Shown here: piece after piece, positions 37,201 through 46,587 of the stretch
Numbering within the stretch: position 1 is the first letter of the stretch
How the letters are laid out: each line of letters starts with the position of its first letter
The notes under the pieces: model-generated
Databases searched by the model: none
The model's input: the letters and a program-made list of their open reading frames with translations, nothing else
What the model was told of the DNA's origin: nothing
Assembly (NCBI GenBank): GCA_029204225.1
Contig: CM055097.1
Span: forward strand, 46,643,001 to 46,707,000
Source: Diphasiastrum complanatum
Lineage: Eukaryota; Streptophyta; Lycopodiopsida; Lycopodiales; Lycopodiaceae
Direction: 5' to 3'
Length of the DNA: 64,000 nt
Position numbers and translations under genes: made by a program

Positions 37201-38167
37201 AGTATTCCTTATGTCTTGTCATGTGAGATGAGGCTCCACTATCAATCCACCAAGGATCATTATCATCTATGTTGGCTAACAAACTTGAAGTCATAACAAG
37301 TGATTCACATGTGTTATGTTCTTCCTCATCTATTGTAAGATTTCCTTGCCTCTCTCCTTGCTCTCTTTTCTTCTTATAACATTCATTTGCAAAATGACCT
37401 TTTATCCCACAATAAAAGCACTTGAACTTTGACTTATTGTTCTTAGTAGAAGAGGAAGAGGAAGAGTGATCATCATGATCAAAGTTACCACCTTTGGACC
37501 ATTTCCATTTGCCTTTACCTTTGCCCTTGAATTTGCCTTTTGTGAAGAAAGCCTCTTCACCTCCACCTTGCAAGGATGCACCATCAAGCTTTGATTGCAA
37601 CCTATGTTCTTCAGCCAATAAGATTTCTTGCAAGTCAACCACACTTGGCAAGATTCTTTGAATGGCAAAACTTTGCACAAGGTTAGCATGTTCATTTAGC
37701 AAACCATTCAACATAACTTGGACTATTTCACCATCTTTTATGTTCTCATCAATGCATGCTAAATCATCACTTAGGGACTTAACTCTCAAGATAAATGCAT
37801 GAGCACTTTCACCCTCTCTTTGCCTACTAAAAAATATTTGTCTCCTTAGGGTCAATACCCTAGATGTGGACTTTGATTCAAAGAGCTTCTTTAAGGCATT
37901 CCATGCCTCACTTGCACTTTGACACTTTCCAACTTCCTTGAGAAGTTCATTTGTAACATTCATTTTAATGATATGAAGAGCCCTTTTGGCCTTCTTATCA
38001 AACCTTTGTTGCTCTTGAAGTGTGAGAGGTCTCTCTTCAATTTCTGCAACTATGTCCATGAGTTCATTCAACTCAAGTAAGGACTCCATCCTCACTTTCC
38101 AAGTAGAGTAGTTTGATGAACTCAACCTTTCACTAGACTCTAGCATGATCCCACCATTGGAAGCCAT
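34214..38167 (-). CDS. Copia gag-pol polyprotein, intact (1317 aa)
   Basis: A single frame from ATG at 38167 encodes the replication proteins of element C, which act in cytoplasmic virus-like particles and, for integrase, in the nucleus. Order: gag (1 to about 245), zinc knuckle Cys250-Cys253-His258-Cys263, aspartic protease with DSGASSH (Asp309), pre-integrase zinc region (HKRLGHPN...CEHC), integrase core with HSDIH, RSDNGGEY and AERKNR (D, D, E present), reverse transcriptase with MWQMDVTNAFLNG and YVDDIILSGG (990-993), and RNase H with DSDFAGD and SSTEAEYKAL. It ends HRSNLGMCSK...NVEEGV. All catalytic residues that I can check are kept, and the length is normal for plant Copia. The stop TGA overlaps the first bases of the 3' LTR. 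The polyprotein would be cut by its own protease. Confidence 0.95.
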   Translation of the reverse strand: MASNGGIMLESSERLSSSNYSTWKVRMESLLELNELMDIVAEIEERPLTLQEQQRFDKKAKRALHIIKMNVTNELLKEVGKCQSASEAWNALKKLFESKSTSRVLTLRRQIFFSRQREGESAHAFILRVKSLSDDLACIDENIKDGEIVQVMLNGLLNEHANLVQSFAIQRILPSVVDLQEILLAEEHRLQSKLDGASLQGGGEEAFFTKGKFKGKGKGKWKWSKGGNFDHDDHSSSSSSTKNNKSKFKCFYCGIKGHFANECYKKKREQGERQGNLTIDEEEHNTCESLVMTSSLLANIDDNDPWWIDSGASSHMTRHKEYFTSLLSYEGEGNIIYTANDGQCDIKGIGTIPISLSTNRKANLENVLYIPSITKNLLSVSQMIDKGLDVEFIGDACLISKCGSLIAQGRRHGKLFKLDACVISNHEGCMAREQLTNQEVWHKRLGHPNFKSLEVMAKKELVLGLPKSLVANNSVCEHCALSKSHRLAYSRSTSRSKEAFQLVHSDIHSSSTTSNGGAKMYATFIDDFSRYTWIYLLKSKDEVFAAFVKFKNEMENQFNTKIKCLRSDNGGEYTSNRFKDFCIAHGIKREMSSPRTPQQNGVAERKNRTLCECAKAMRLHANLAKSFWGEALACANYLCNRWTSASLDGKTPHEVLYGRRPSVKHCRIFGCTCFVNITLDDRTKEDPSSKKGVFVGYSEVSKAYKVYIPSTKKVVISRDVIFHEENVSNVVDVDVDVPTNHHDVQDVLDEDGDATPKQTSRKTQRQRAKPSRLTYDEKGKQVVDNSNFAFLTSFDEPTCVGEAIQKKEWIQAMDHEHQALIKSNTWRLGKLPKDKKAIGCKWIFKIKTNQDGSINKYKARLVAKGYAQEYGIDYDETFAPVAKMVTIRILISLATLYDWDMWQMDVTNAFLNGDLEEDIYMEQPEGYVSHDEPNHVCYLQKSLYGLKQAPRSWYAKLNSFLLSQNFVMSEYDHSLYFRLNENDITLLLIYVDDIILSGGNNLDIDEIKMALKREFEIQDLGKLHYILGIEIIRTSKSTFICQEKYVNSILKRFHMEDCKVVSTPMESNVKLTTRSNERSFKDITLYRKLIGSLIWLTITRPDLSFVVGKLSQFMQDPSEAHWKLGKRVLRYISGSRDFGILYGGTTPNLCGFSDSDFAGDQMDRKSTSAFAIYLGDGVVSWLSKKQPTISLSSTEAEYKALTTCTKEILWIKRMLLDLHLLEPEKTPIILCDNLSAQSLASNPVFHARSKHIEIAHHFVRDQVIAKEVELQHVSSKECVADIFTKPLGKDLYLMHRSNLGMCSKTMLKLASNVEEGV

Positions 38168-39327
38168 GATTCTAATGTTTCTTCAACTTTTAGGTTCTGT
38201 CCTAAAGCACTTAGCACTTACTTTTCTCTCAACAAATGATAGATAAAGAGATCTATGAAGATTTAGGACCCTAAAACACTTCTATCTTGAACCTAGATGG
38301 TTTCCAAGCATAGAAAGGAAGATTGAAACACATGCAACACTTTGCACACACTAAGAATGGATTACAAAATCAAACCAACCTGAACACACTCTTGCTTAAG
38401 CTCTCAAACTTTCCAGCAAGTGACCAAATCAAGTTATGGTGTGAAGAGTTACTTGCATTCTTAGAAAATACCCAAAACTAGGATGCCAAGATTACCTAGT
38501 AATGAACAAACTTGATCAACATATGATCAACACACTAAGATATTGATTCAACCTGTAAAACCACATGTAAACCACACTTCTAAAAGTTTATAAACTCCAG
38601 CAAGTGATAAATACAAGATTTAGAGGTGAATGAATGAGCACACTTAGTGAATCACAAGACTAGCTTCACTATCTTGTCAAATCTTGGTGTTTAGATGTAG
38701 ATCTAAGATCACTTCACATGAGAATGTTCCTCAACCTGTTAAGAACCTGAAAACACACTTGCATAATGGTTAACACCTTCCAGCAAATGCTCCAATCAAA
38801 TTACATAAGGAGAGTTACTTACATGCTCAACAAAGTACACCAAAATTTATGCCAAAATTGATGACAATCTTTACAATATGCTCTTCACAATGAAGCTTAC
38901 AATATGTTCACCCAAAAAAGGGGATCTTTCATCCAAATGGGAGCTTTGCTCAGCCTTTAGGAGAATTACAACTCACTCAAAAGAGCATTTGTCATCCACT
39001 TAAGGAGAAGTTTCATCCACTTAAGGAGAGTGTTCATCCAAGAATGGAGATTGTCAACAATAGAATTGAAAAGAACATTGTTAGTATTGAATATGCACAA
39101 GCCTCACAATCACAAATGATTAGGTGTTATGATCTGATCCAAAATAGTTTCTTTTCAGCCTCTGATCTTCAATAGACCTGAAATATGCTTTTGATCCACA
39201 AGTTCAACTCACAAAACAAAGGTTAGTAAGATTTGATCAACAAAGCAATGCAAAATCATGCTAGAACTTGATCAAACATCCAAATATCACCAAAAATGGA
39301 ATACTTACTGTAAATAGAAGCCAAACA
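38168..39327 (-). other. Copia C untranslated leader
   Basis: About 1160 bases between the primer-binding site and the gag start. There is no gene. It holds imperfect internal repeats: a block around 38375-38465 (CCTGAACACACTCTTGC...) recurs around 38750-38825, and short words CATCCACTTAAGGAGA recur near 38995-39030. Such leaders carry the packaging and dimer signals in LTR elements; none can be pinpointed here. Confidence 0.6.
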
Positions 39328-39339
39328 GCTCTGATACCA
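39328..39339 (-). promoter_or_regulatory. tRNA-Met primer-binding site of Copia C
   Basis: The minus strand reads TGGTATCAGAGC, directly joined to the 5' LTR at 39340. Confidence 0.92.
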
Positions 39340-39994
39340 TGAGAAAAATACAGATCCTAAGTGGATCTAAACTCCAAGATCATTGGCTTGAATGCTTGCA
39401 CTCCAAACTACATAAGCTAGGAATTGGCAACACATTCTATGCTACCTAGAATGCAAAGAACTTGATCAAAAAGCATTTACCACAAATGGAAACTTCCATA
39501 AACATCAAGTGCGGCCCAAAATAGCATTATACAGTCCATAATACATCAGCCTAGCACTTTTGGAAAGCACCTAAGATCATACACAATAGCTTGAAGACAA
39601 TACACACAACAATGCTCTCAATGGAGGAAGAAACAATGACAATGATCTATTGATCTCAATGAAGCATACAAAAGGTTTCTCCAACCTGTTCTCCACGACT
39701 TCCCTACTATTTATGGATGAGGAAGATGACTCTCTCTCCTCTCTCTAGAAGGTACTTGACCCTAGATATTCCCTATATAGGAAAAATAGCTAAAAATGGC
39801 TTATATGACCAAAATACATCAAAATGGTCTCATTTTGAAGGGTATGAAGTTTGACACTTCATCATACTGAAAAAATACAGTAAATAAAAACATTGTGGCC
39901 TGGTTCACACGTGCGAAACTCCAGAACCAAAACTATTTACAATTTTAGCCAATTTAGGCCTCAAACTAGCTAGGAAATGCTGACAATTTTCACA
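39340..39994 (-). repeat. 5' LTR of Copia C
   Basis: 655 bases, the same length as the left copy, with three differences from it. Followed by GGGT, which also precedes the left LTR. Confidence 0.92.
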
Positions 39995-40490
39995 GGGTCC
40001 TTGTTGTTTGGAATGATCTGGGTAAGGCTCTCAACATGTATGTGAGCTGCTTCTCAGTTGACACTGCATTCTCTGCTCCAGAGTTATGTAGTGGTAGGAA
40101 TAGATCCTTCATCTTTCTCACGAAAGAGGTGAGGTCTTTTCCATCCCACTGTAGATTCGTCAGCTGGTCTTCCAGCATTATGATTTGACTTCTTGATTTC
40201 GTCTGAAATCTTGTGAGCAATGCATCCCACATCTCCTTGGCTTTGGAGAGGCTATCTTCGATAGAAGATGATAGCAAGGCTACGATTTGCATCATAAACT
40301 GTATCCTTATGCCAATAGGCACAACCACAATTCTGTTGCAACATCCAGCAGTTCGTGGTGCATCAATGTTTTAGGCGGATTAATAAGTTGGCATCTTGTC
40401 TTTCCTCTCAACGTTGTGGGTGTAGGCTGGATTGGTAGTGCAGCTACTTTTGCTTGGATTCACCATCAATTTTGTCATCTCACTTGCTAA
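39995..40490 (-). pseudogene. Copia B gag, 5' part
   Basis: The frame from 40328 encodes a gag (UBN2-type) segment: SKAKEMWDALLTRFQ, a KSRSQIIMLEDQLTNLQW helix region, and YMLRALPRSFQTTRTL up to the Copia C junction. The gag resumes at 33563. Upstream to 40490 the sequence still resembles the element but has no start in frame. A diverged duplicate of 40290-40490 lies at 40740-40930. The primer-binding site and the true 5' LTR are not found here; only the partial LTR at 41461-41917 remains, with an LTR-gag join. Confidence 0.65.
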
Positions 40491-40739
40491 TTGTCCCCAA
40501 TCACATCTTCTACCCAATCTCGGTTGCATGATTACCTCACTTTCATTCAATTGATTTCTCGCATACAGTGTCCTTGACTCTCGTTGAGCTTCCCCCCTAA
40601 ACTAGACTTAGGTTTCACTAGAAGATGCATTTGGAATCCACAAGAGTATAGTCAAGTCCAATGTTACTGGAGGTTTCTCAAAAAGTGCCATTACAAAGGC
40701 ATAATAACATAATGTATTTATTCATGCTCACAAGATTTG

Positions 40740-40930
40740 CATCATAAATTGTATCCTTCCGTCAATAGAAAAAACTCACAATTCTGTTGCAACATTTATT
40801 AGTGTGTGGCGGATCAATCTGGTGCATCTTGCATTTCGATTGAACGTTGTGAGTGCAGGCTGGATTGATAATGCACCTACTTTTGCTCAAATTCACCACC
40901 AATTTGTCATATCACTTGCTAATTGTCCCC
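40740..40930. repeat. Diverged direct duplicate of 40290-40490
   Basis: Both contain the order GATTTGCATCATAAA, ATTCTGTTGCAACAT, AACGTTGTG, AGGCTGGATTG and TCACTTGCTAATTGTCCCC. Only repeat and low-complexity sequence (a GA/G-rich run at 40955-40991) follows. Confidence 0.6.
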
Positions 40931-41099
40931 AAAGTTTATCAAAGATAAGCACAAAGAGAGAGAGAGAGGAAGGGGGAGGGGGGGGGGGGGTTCACTCTTT
41001 TGCACTCGATTTTGTTCAATTCCAAACATTACTATGACAGAAAGCAATTGTGCTCAAAGACAAATATTTGTGCACACCCCCATTTCAAGTGATAGACAA

Positions 41100-44000
41100 C
41101 AATTTTGAGTTATATCATGTGGTTCCATTGATAAGGCATAAAAAATAATCAGTGTGAATGTACTAAACTTCGTATTGGTCAATTTTGATCAGTTGTTGAC
41201 CTAAGTAAAGAGAAAGACATGGCGTTTCGGCTATCCCAAGTGATAGGTACCAAATTTGAGCTATCACGATGTCTCAAAGTCAAAATGTTGCAAATTCCAT
41301 CACTCAATGGAGGGTCTCGAGTGAGAAAGCCAAAAAATTCAACCATCTTGAGTGATAGATAGCAAATTTGAGCTAGGTCATGTGATAGGAATGGCCTTGA
41401 CTTCCTCTCGAATCTCAACAATTGCCTTTTCAAGGTTCATGGTAGGATTTTTCGTGAGAAGATTAGAGTGACTAAACATCTACAACTAATCAGAATATTA
41501 CAAGAGTGGGAGATTAGCCACGACTTAAAGTGTATATACTGACATCATGCCATCAGATTAGACATCTGTACTTCTGGGTACTTGCATGATCTTGTTGGTA
41601 CTCTTTGGAGCGTGAAGGGCAGGAGAAGATTTCATGACATTGGCTTCATTTCTGTCATTGGTTCCGTTCCATCGTTGGTTTCGTTTTGGTCATCTGTCTT
41701 TTCTCGTACTGGACCGCAAAGGATTCTCGTGCCAGACCACAAAAGTTCTCATTCGTGAATCTTTCATGTTCGCAAACCGTTCGTGTTGGTCTCCTTTGAC
41801 TTTCGTGTTCGTCTCCTTTGACTTTCGTGTTCGCGAATAGTTCGTCTTCGTGTTTTGTGTCAGGCGGAGGGCTGAAAGCTAGCAAGGCTTTGTAGTTAGA
41901 AACATTTTGTTTCTTCAAGGTCAAGGGTTCAAGTTTACTCATTTGCATTCAGCCACTCAATTCGGAGCTCAAAAGTTTGGAGAGTAGAGATGGGCCACTA
42001 ATTTGGGATTGATCAAGTTTTATTACTCAATGCCTTATGTGGAGCCATAAAGACCAAAATCACATACTGGGCCTCCAGTTTGACTTATTGAGCCATAATT
42101 ACCAAGATCGCATCTTAGGCATCTAATTTGAGTTTTTTTTTAAATAATAAGCTTGAACTTTTAGGTAGCTAAATGCCTTTCAATGTTCAAGAATTCGGTA
42201 TTTATCCAAAATTGAGCTATCTCGAGTGATAGACATCAAAACAGAGCTATCTCAAGTCGTAGACATCAAGTTTGAGCTATCTCGAGTGATAAATATGAAA
42301 GTTGAGCCATTTTGAGTGTAGGGCCCAATTCCATCAACGAGCCTAGATGAAAATCAAGCAACCTAACTGTTTTGAATTTGAGATTGATTTAATTTGAACA
42401 CTCTATCAACTATGTCAAGTGATTAGGATCGAAATCACATGCTAGGCATCGAGTTTCACTATCTTGAGTGAAAGGCATCAAATTTGTACTTTCTCGAACA
42501 TCTAAGCTTAAGGTTGCACTAATTTGATTTCTCTAGGAGCAATCTCTAATGATAATGGCCAAATTTGAGCTATCTCGATTTGAACACATTATTTTTAAGT
42601 TATCTATCATCTGCAAGGGGTCAAACAAAAGCAATCTTAATATACCAAGTTTGGGATTGATCAAGTTTGATCATTTGATCCATTATGTGGAGCCATAAAG
42701 ATTAAAACCCCGTGATAGTGGATAAAATTCAGCTTTTTTTATTCAAACACATCAAATTTTAGGTATTCTTGAGTGATAGGGACCAATCTCATCTACAAGG
42801 GATCGAACTCAAGCAATATAAATATCCCAAATTTGAGGTTTACCAAATTTTGCTCACTCAATGGATTACGTGAAGCCATAAAGACCAAAATCACATGCGA
42901 GGCATCCAATTTGAGCTATCTTGAGTGATAGCCATGAAATTTGATCTAATTAAAATTTTTATGGCGGAGATTCATTGATTTTATCACTCTAGGAACAACC
43001 TTAAGTGAGAATAGCCAAAATTGAGCTATATCTATTGATAGACCTGAAATTGGGCCTTTCTCTTGTCATAAGGGTCATTTCCATTGACAATAGAAAATTT
43101 GAGTTACCTCATGCAATAGGGATGAATTCCATATTCACGGGGTTGAACTCGAGCTACCTAATTATAACTTCACTCCCTCACATCTTTATTTTCTCTCTCT
43201 CATATTGGTTGGTTCAACTCCTCTACTAATCTCATTATGCCTTAAAATGTTCAAGAATTCAATAAGCTCAAGTTTCCACTAATTTGATCTCTTTGGGAGA
43301 AATCTCTAATGATAATGGCTAAAATTGAGCTATCTTTATTGAAACACATCTTTTTTTAGTTATATCAAGTAATAGGAGCCAATATCATATGCAAGGGATC
43401 AAAAACTCAAGCAACCCGAATTTGTGATTGATCAAGTTTGATCACTCGATGCATTAAGTGGAGCCATAAAGATGAAAATCACATATTGGGCGGCCTACAC
43501 ATTGACTTATCATCATTCTTTTTTCTAAAGATTGGACAATGACCAAAATCGCATGTTGGGCATCCAATTTAAGTTAGTTGGAATCATAAGCATGACCATT
43601 GAGATAGCTAAATGCCTTTAAATGTTTAAGAATTCAATATTTATCTCATTGAGCTATCTCAAGTGATAGACATCAAAATAGAGCAGTCTCAAAAATTTAT
43701 AAGCTCGAGATTCCACTAATTTGATATCTTTGGGAGCAATATCTAATGATAATGGTGAAGATTGAGCTATCGTTATTCGAACACACGTTTTTCTCTCTCT
43801 CTCAAGTGATAGGGCCAATATCATTTGCAAGGGGACTCGAGCAATCCAAATATTCCAAATTTGGGATCGATCAAGTTTGATCACTTGATGCATTATGTGG
43901 ATCCATAAAGACCAAAATCACATATTGGGCCTCCAGTTTGGTTTATAATTACTCTTTTTTCTAAAGATTGAGCAATTACCAAAATCACATCTTAGGCATC

Positions 44001-45390
44001 TGATTTGAGTTATCTTGAATAAGCATGAACTTTGAGGTAGCTAAATGCCTTCAAATGTTTAAGAATTCAGTATTTGTCCAAAATTGAGCTATTTTAAGTG
44101 ATGCACATCAAAATAGATCTATCTCAAGTCGTACGTAGACATCAAGTTTGAGCTATCTCTAGTGATAAACATGAAATTTGAGCTATTTCAAGTGTAGGGC
44201 CCAATAATTCCATCAATGAGTCCAGATGAAATTCAAGCAATCTAATTATTTTAAATTTGAGACCAATTAAGTTTGAGCACTCTATCAGCTATCCCAAGTT
44301 ATTGGGACCAAAATCACATGCTAGGCATTGAGTTTGAGGCATCTTGAGTTAAGCTCAAGATTCTACTAATTTGATCTCTTTAGGAGCAAGATATAATGAT
44401 AGTGGCCAAAATTGAGCTATCTTGATTCAAACACATCAATTTTAGTCATCTTGAGTGATAGGGGCCAATCTCATTTGCAAGGGATCGAATTCAAGCAATC
44501 TAAATGTCCTAAATTTGAGATTGATCAATTTTAGTCGCTCTATGCATTATGTGGAGCCATAAAGACCAAAATCACATATTAGGCATCCAATTTAAGCTAT
44601 CTTGAGTGATTGGCATCAAATTTAATCTAATTGAATTTTTTGTGTCCTCTAATTCATTGATTTTGTCACTCTATGTATGTTGCTTAATTTGGGCTATTTC
44701 CCCCCCGCCCCCCCATCTTACACCCTTTCTCATTCCTCTCCCACTACCCCTATGCTTTTCACATCCTATGTTCTCTTGTTTTTTTATATTCCACTCCCTT
44801 TGTCTCGTTTGCATCATTTGAGAATCCATCCACTACCCTCCTCTTTCATGTACCACCTTGTTGCATAATTCAAGTTTTTCAAACCCTTCGTTACCCCCCT
44901 CTTTCCCAAGTTTCTTGCATTCACATAAAAACTGCTTATCATCATCTATTTCTCGTACTTCACCTCTCCCATCACACTCATCGCTTGTCTTGTCACTTCA
45001 CGTCTCAAGTGACGAGGGATAGACCTAAAGCAATCTGAATGCTCTAGAATTGAGATCGATCACTTCATGAGCCATGCCAAGTGATTAAAACCTAAATTGT
45101 AGTATAGTGGCATCAAACTCGAGCTATTTTGAGTGGTACACATCAAATCTGTGCTAGCTAAATGTCTTGGACTCATGATTCCTCTAATTTCATCAGTTAA
45201 TGAAAATTTTCAGGTGATCATGTCCAAAATCGAACAGTCTTGGGTGATATACATTGAATTTTAGCTATCATGTGCAATAGGGGTCAACTTCGCCAATAAG
45301 GGATTAAATTCAAGAAAATTTGAGCATATTGGATTTGAAATCACTCAACACCATGTAAACTTATAAAAGTCAAAGTTACATGCTACACAT
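41100..45390. repeat. Degenerate 'GAGCTATC' repeat field, right block
   Basis: No gene. Diverged copies of a compound repeat fill the block apart from a C-rich patch at 44701-44716. The anchor word GTGGAGCCATAAAGACCAAAA recurs near 42041, 42684, 42872, 43458, 43898 and 44552, so the period is irregular (about 190 to 650 bases). The block encloses a partial Copia B LTR (41461-41917). Between 41395 and 43640 it is the reverse complement of the left block. The same repeat resumes at 49926 after the Copia D insertion. Confidence 0.7.
41461..41917 (-). repeat. Partial LTR of Copia B, right copy
   Basis: Reverse complement of 7575-8036, including the outer flank with CTTGAACCCTTGACC and the inner join to a gag scrap (41395-41460). 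The join is at the same base in both copies, so one was made from the other by duplication. Confidence 0.7.
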
Positions 45391-46003
45391 TGTCAAAATA
45401 TTCAAAAATCTATCTAATGTTGTGAGTATGGGTCCTAAAAATGCCAAAGATGAATTGAGCTCTTTTGGCTTAGTAAAGACCCATCTTAGAATAAAATATT
45501 CAAGGTAGGTAGAAGTAGAAACTCGAGCTACCATAGGAATTGCCATTTGTACTTTACATGCCACATTTAATGCATGAAAAGACTATGTGGCACAATTAGA
45601 CATAGTGAGGTGGCTTGGATAAGTCTAGATAGCTTGAGAGGTGGATCCACAACTCCAATTCAACTCAAAGTAGGAGAAGAGTCCATGGATCTATATATAT
45701 GTGATGTACTCTCATTGAGAAAATTATGAAATTTGTGTGTAATGCAAATTTGGAGACAAGCTCTTTGTGCCCTCTCTCTCTCCACGAGTTTTGTACTTGC
45801 TATTTTCTCTCTCTAGCCGAGTAGAGGCATTTATGATGCTTTGTCTTATGTTTTGTTGACAGATCTTGCTTGTAACACAATAATATTGCTTGTATGATCA
45901 GCTTTCCTATTGACAACCAATGCTAGTCTGATCTTTATGGTGTTATTGTACTTAGGAGATCAAAAATACATGTGTAGGGCGTCCCACATGTGTGAATTCA
46001 GTA
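45391..46003 (+). repeat. 5' LTR of Copia D
   Basis: Placed from TGTCAAAATATTC, where the surrounding repeat is interrupted, to the base before the primer-binding site. A TATA box CTATATATATGTG lies near 45691. The end reads ACATGTGTGAATTCAGTA, close to the corresponding LTR end of element A. With no second copy, the left boundary is provisional. Confidence 0.55.
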
Positions 46004-46587
46004 TGGTATCAGAGCCTACCTAAGTTTTACAAGCAAATCTAATAAAAAAGTTTGCAGATCTGATCAGATTTCAAGCTAGGAATTGTCTGGATTCTACCTT
46101 CTAGCTAGTTTGCAGTTTTCTTGTGATTCTGAGCTATAAACCACATTGAATGGGCTAGATCAGGTACTGTACGGAATTTCAGGTGCTGGCACGTGTGAAA
46201 TCCACCCATTTTCAGATTGGTGGTTCTCTCTCACCTCAGATCCAAGTTTCAAGCAAATTAGCCCACTAGAAAGCTAGAAATGTGTAGAATCTGATGCAAT
46301 TTGAATCATGACAGTTGAATAAGCCAATCAGAAGCTATAAGCTTTTGAAGAGTCATAGGTAGGGCGCCTAGACCTGTGGCAAATTGTGTGTACATGTCAT
46401 TTATTGCTTGAATGATCACAAAAATAATCCAAATCTTGTTTTAGAGAGATTGTCAAGCTAGTGAGATCTATCTCATAGTTTTTTGCTAAGTCTTACATAG
46501 GATTTGGTTCTGTACCCTTGATTGGTTCCTATAGTGAGAAGATAAGCAATTCTTTCATCCATCTTTTTTTGATTTCCATCATTCTTT

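Larger units (their letters stand above)
33564..39994 (-). mobile_element. Intact Copia LTR retrotransposon C, recent insertion
   Basis: A 6431-base minus-strand element. The two LTRs are both 655 bases, and aligning them by eye I find three substitutions: 33778/39554, 34148/39924 and 34204/39980. The flanking GGGT (33560-33563 and 39995-39998) is duplicated, or AGGGT if the terminal A is shared. It has a tRNA-Met primer-binding site, a polypurine tract and one uninterrupted gag-pol frame. The insertion split the gag of Copia B: reading across the junction restores the older frame. With all parts intact it may still be able to move. Confidence 0.93.

Noticed and set aside
40955-40991. GA/G-rich tract as a polypurine tract of another element
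   Set aside because: No LTR end (TG or CA) sits next to it; it is simple low-complexity sequence.
41655-41948. 97-codon frame matching one at 7544-7861
   Set aside because: Both are translations of the duplicated Copia B LTR, not genes.
43005-43229. 74-codon frame also present at 6556-6780
   Set aside because: It is repeat-field sequence copied in the inverted duplication; no domain or codon signal.
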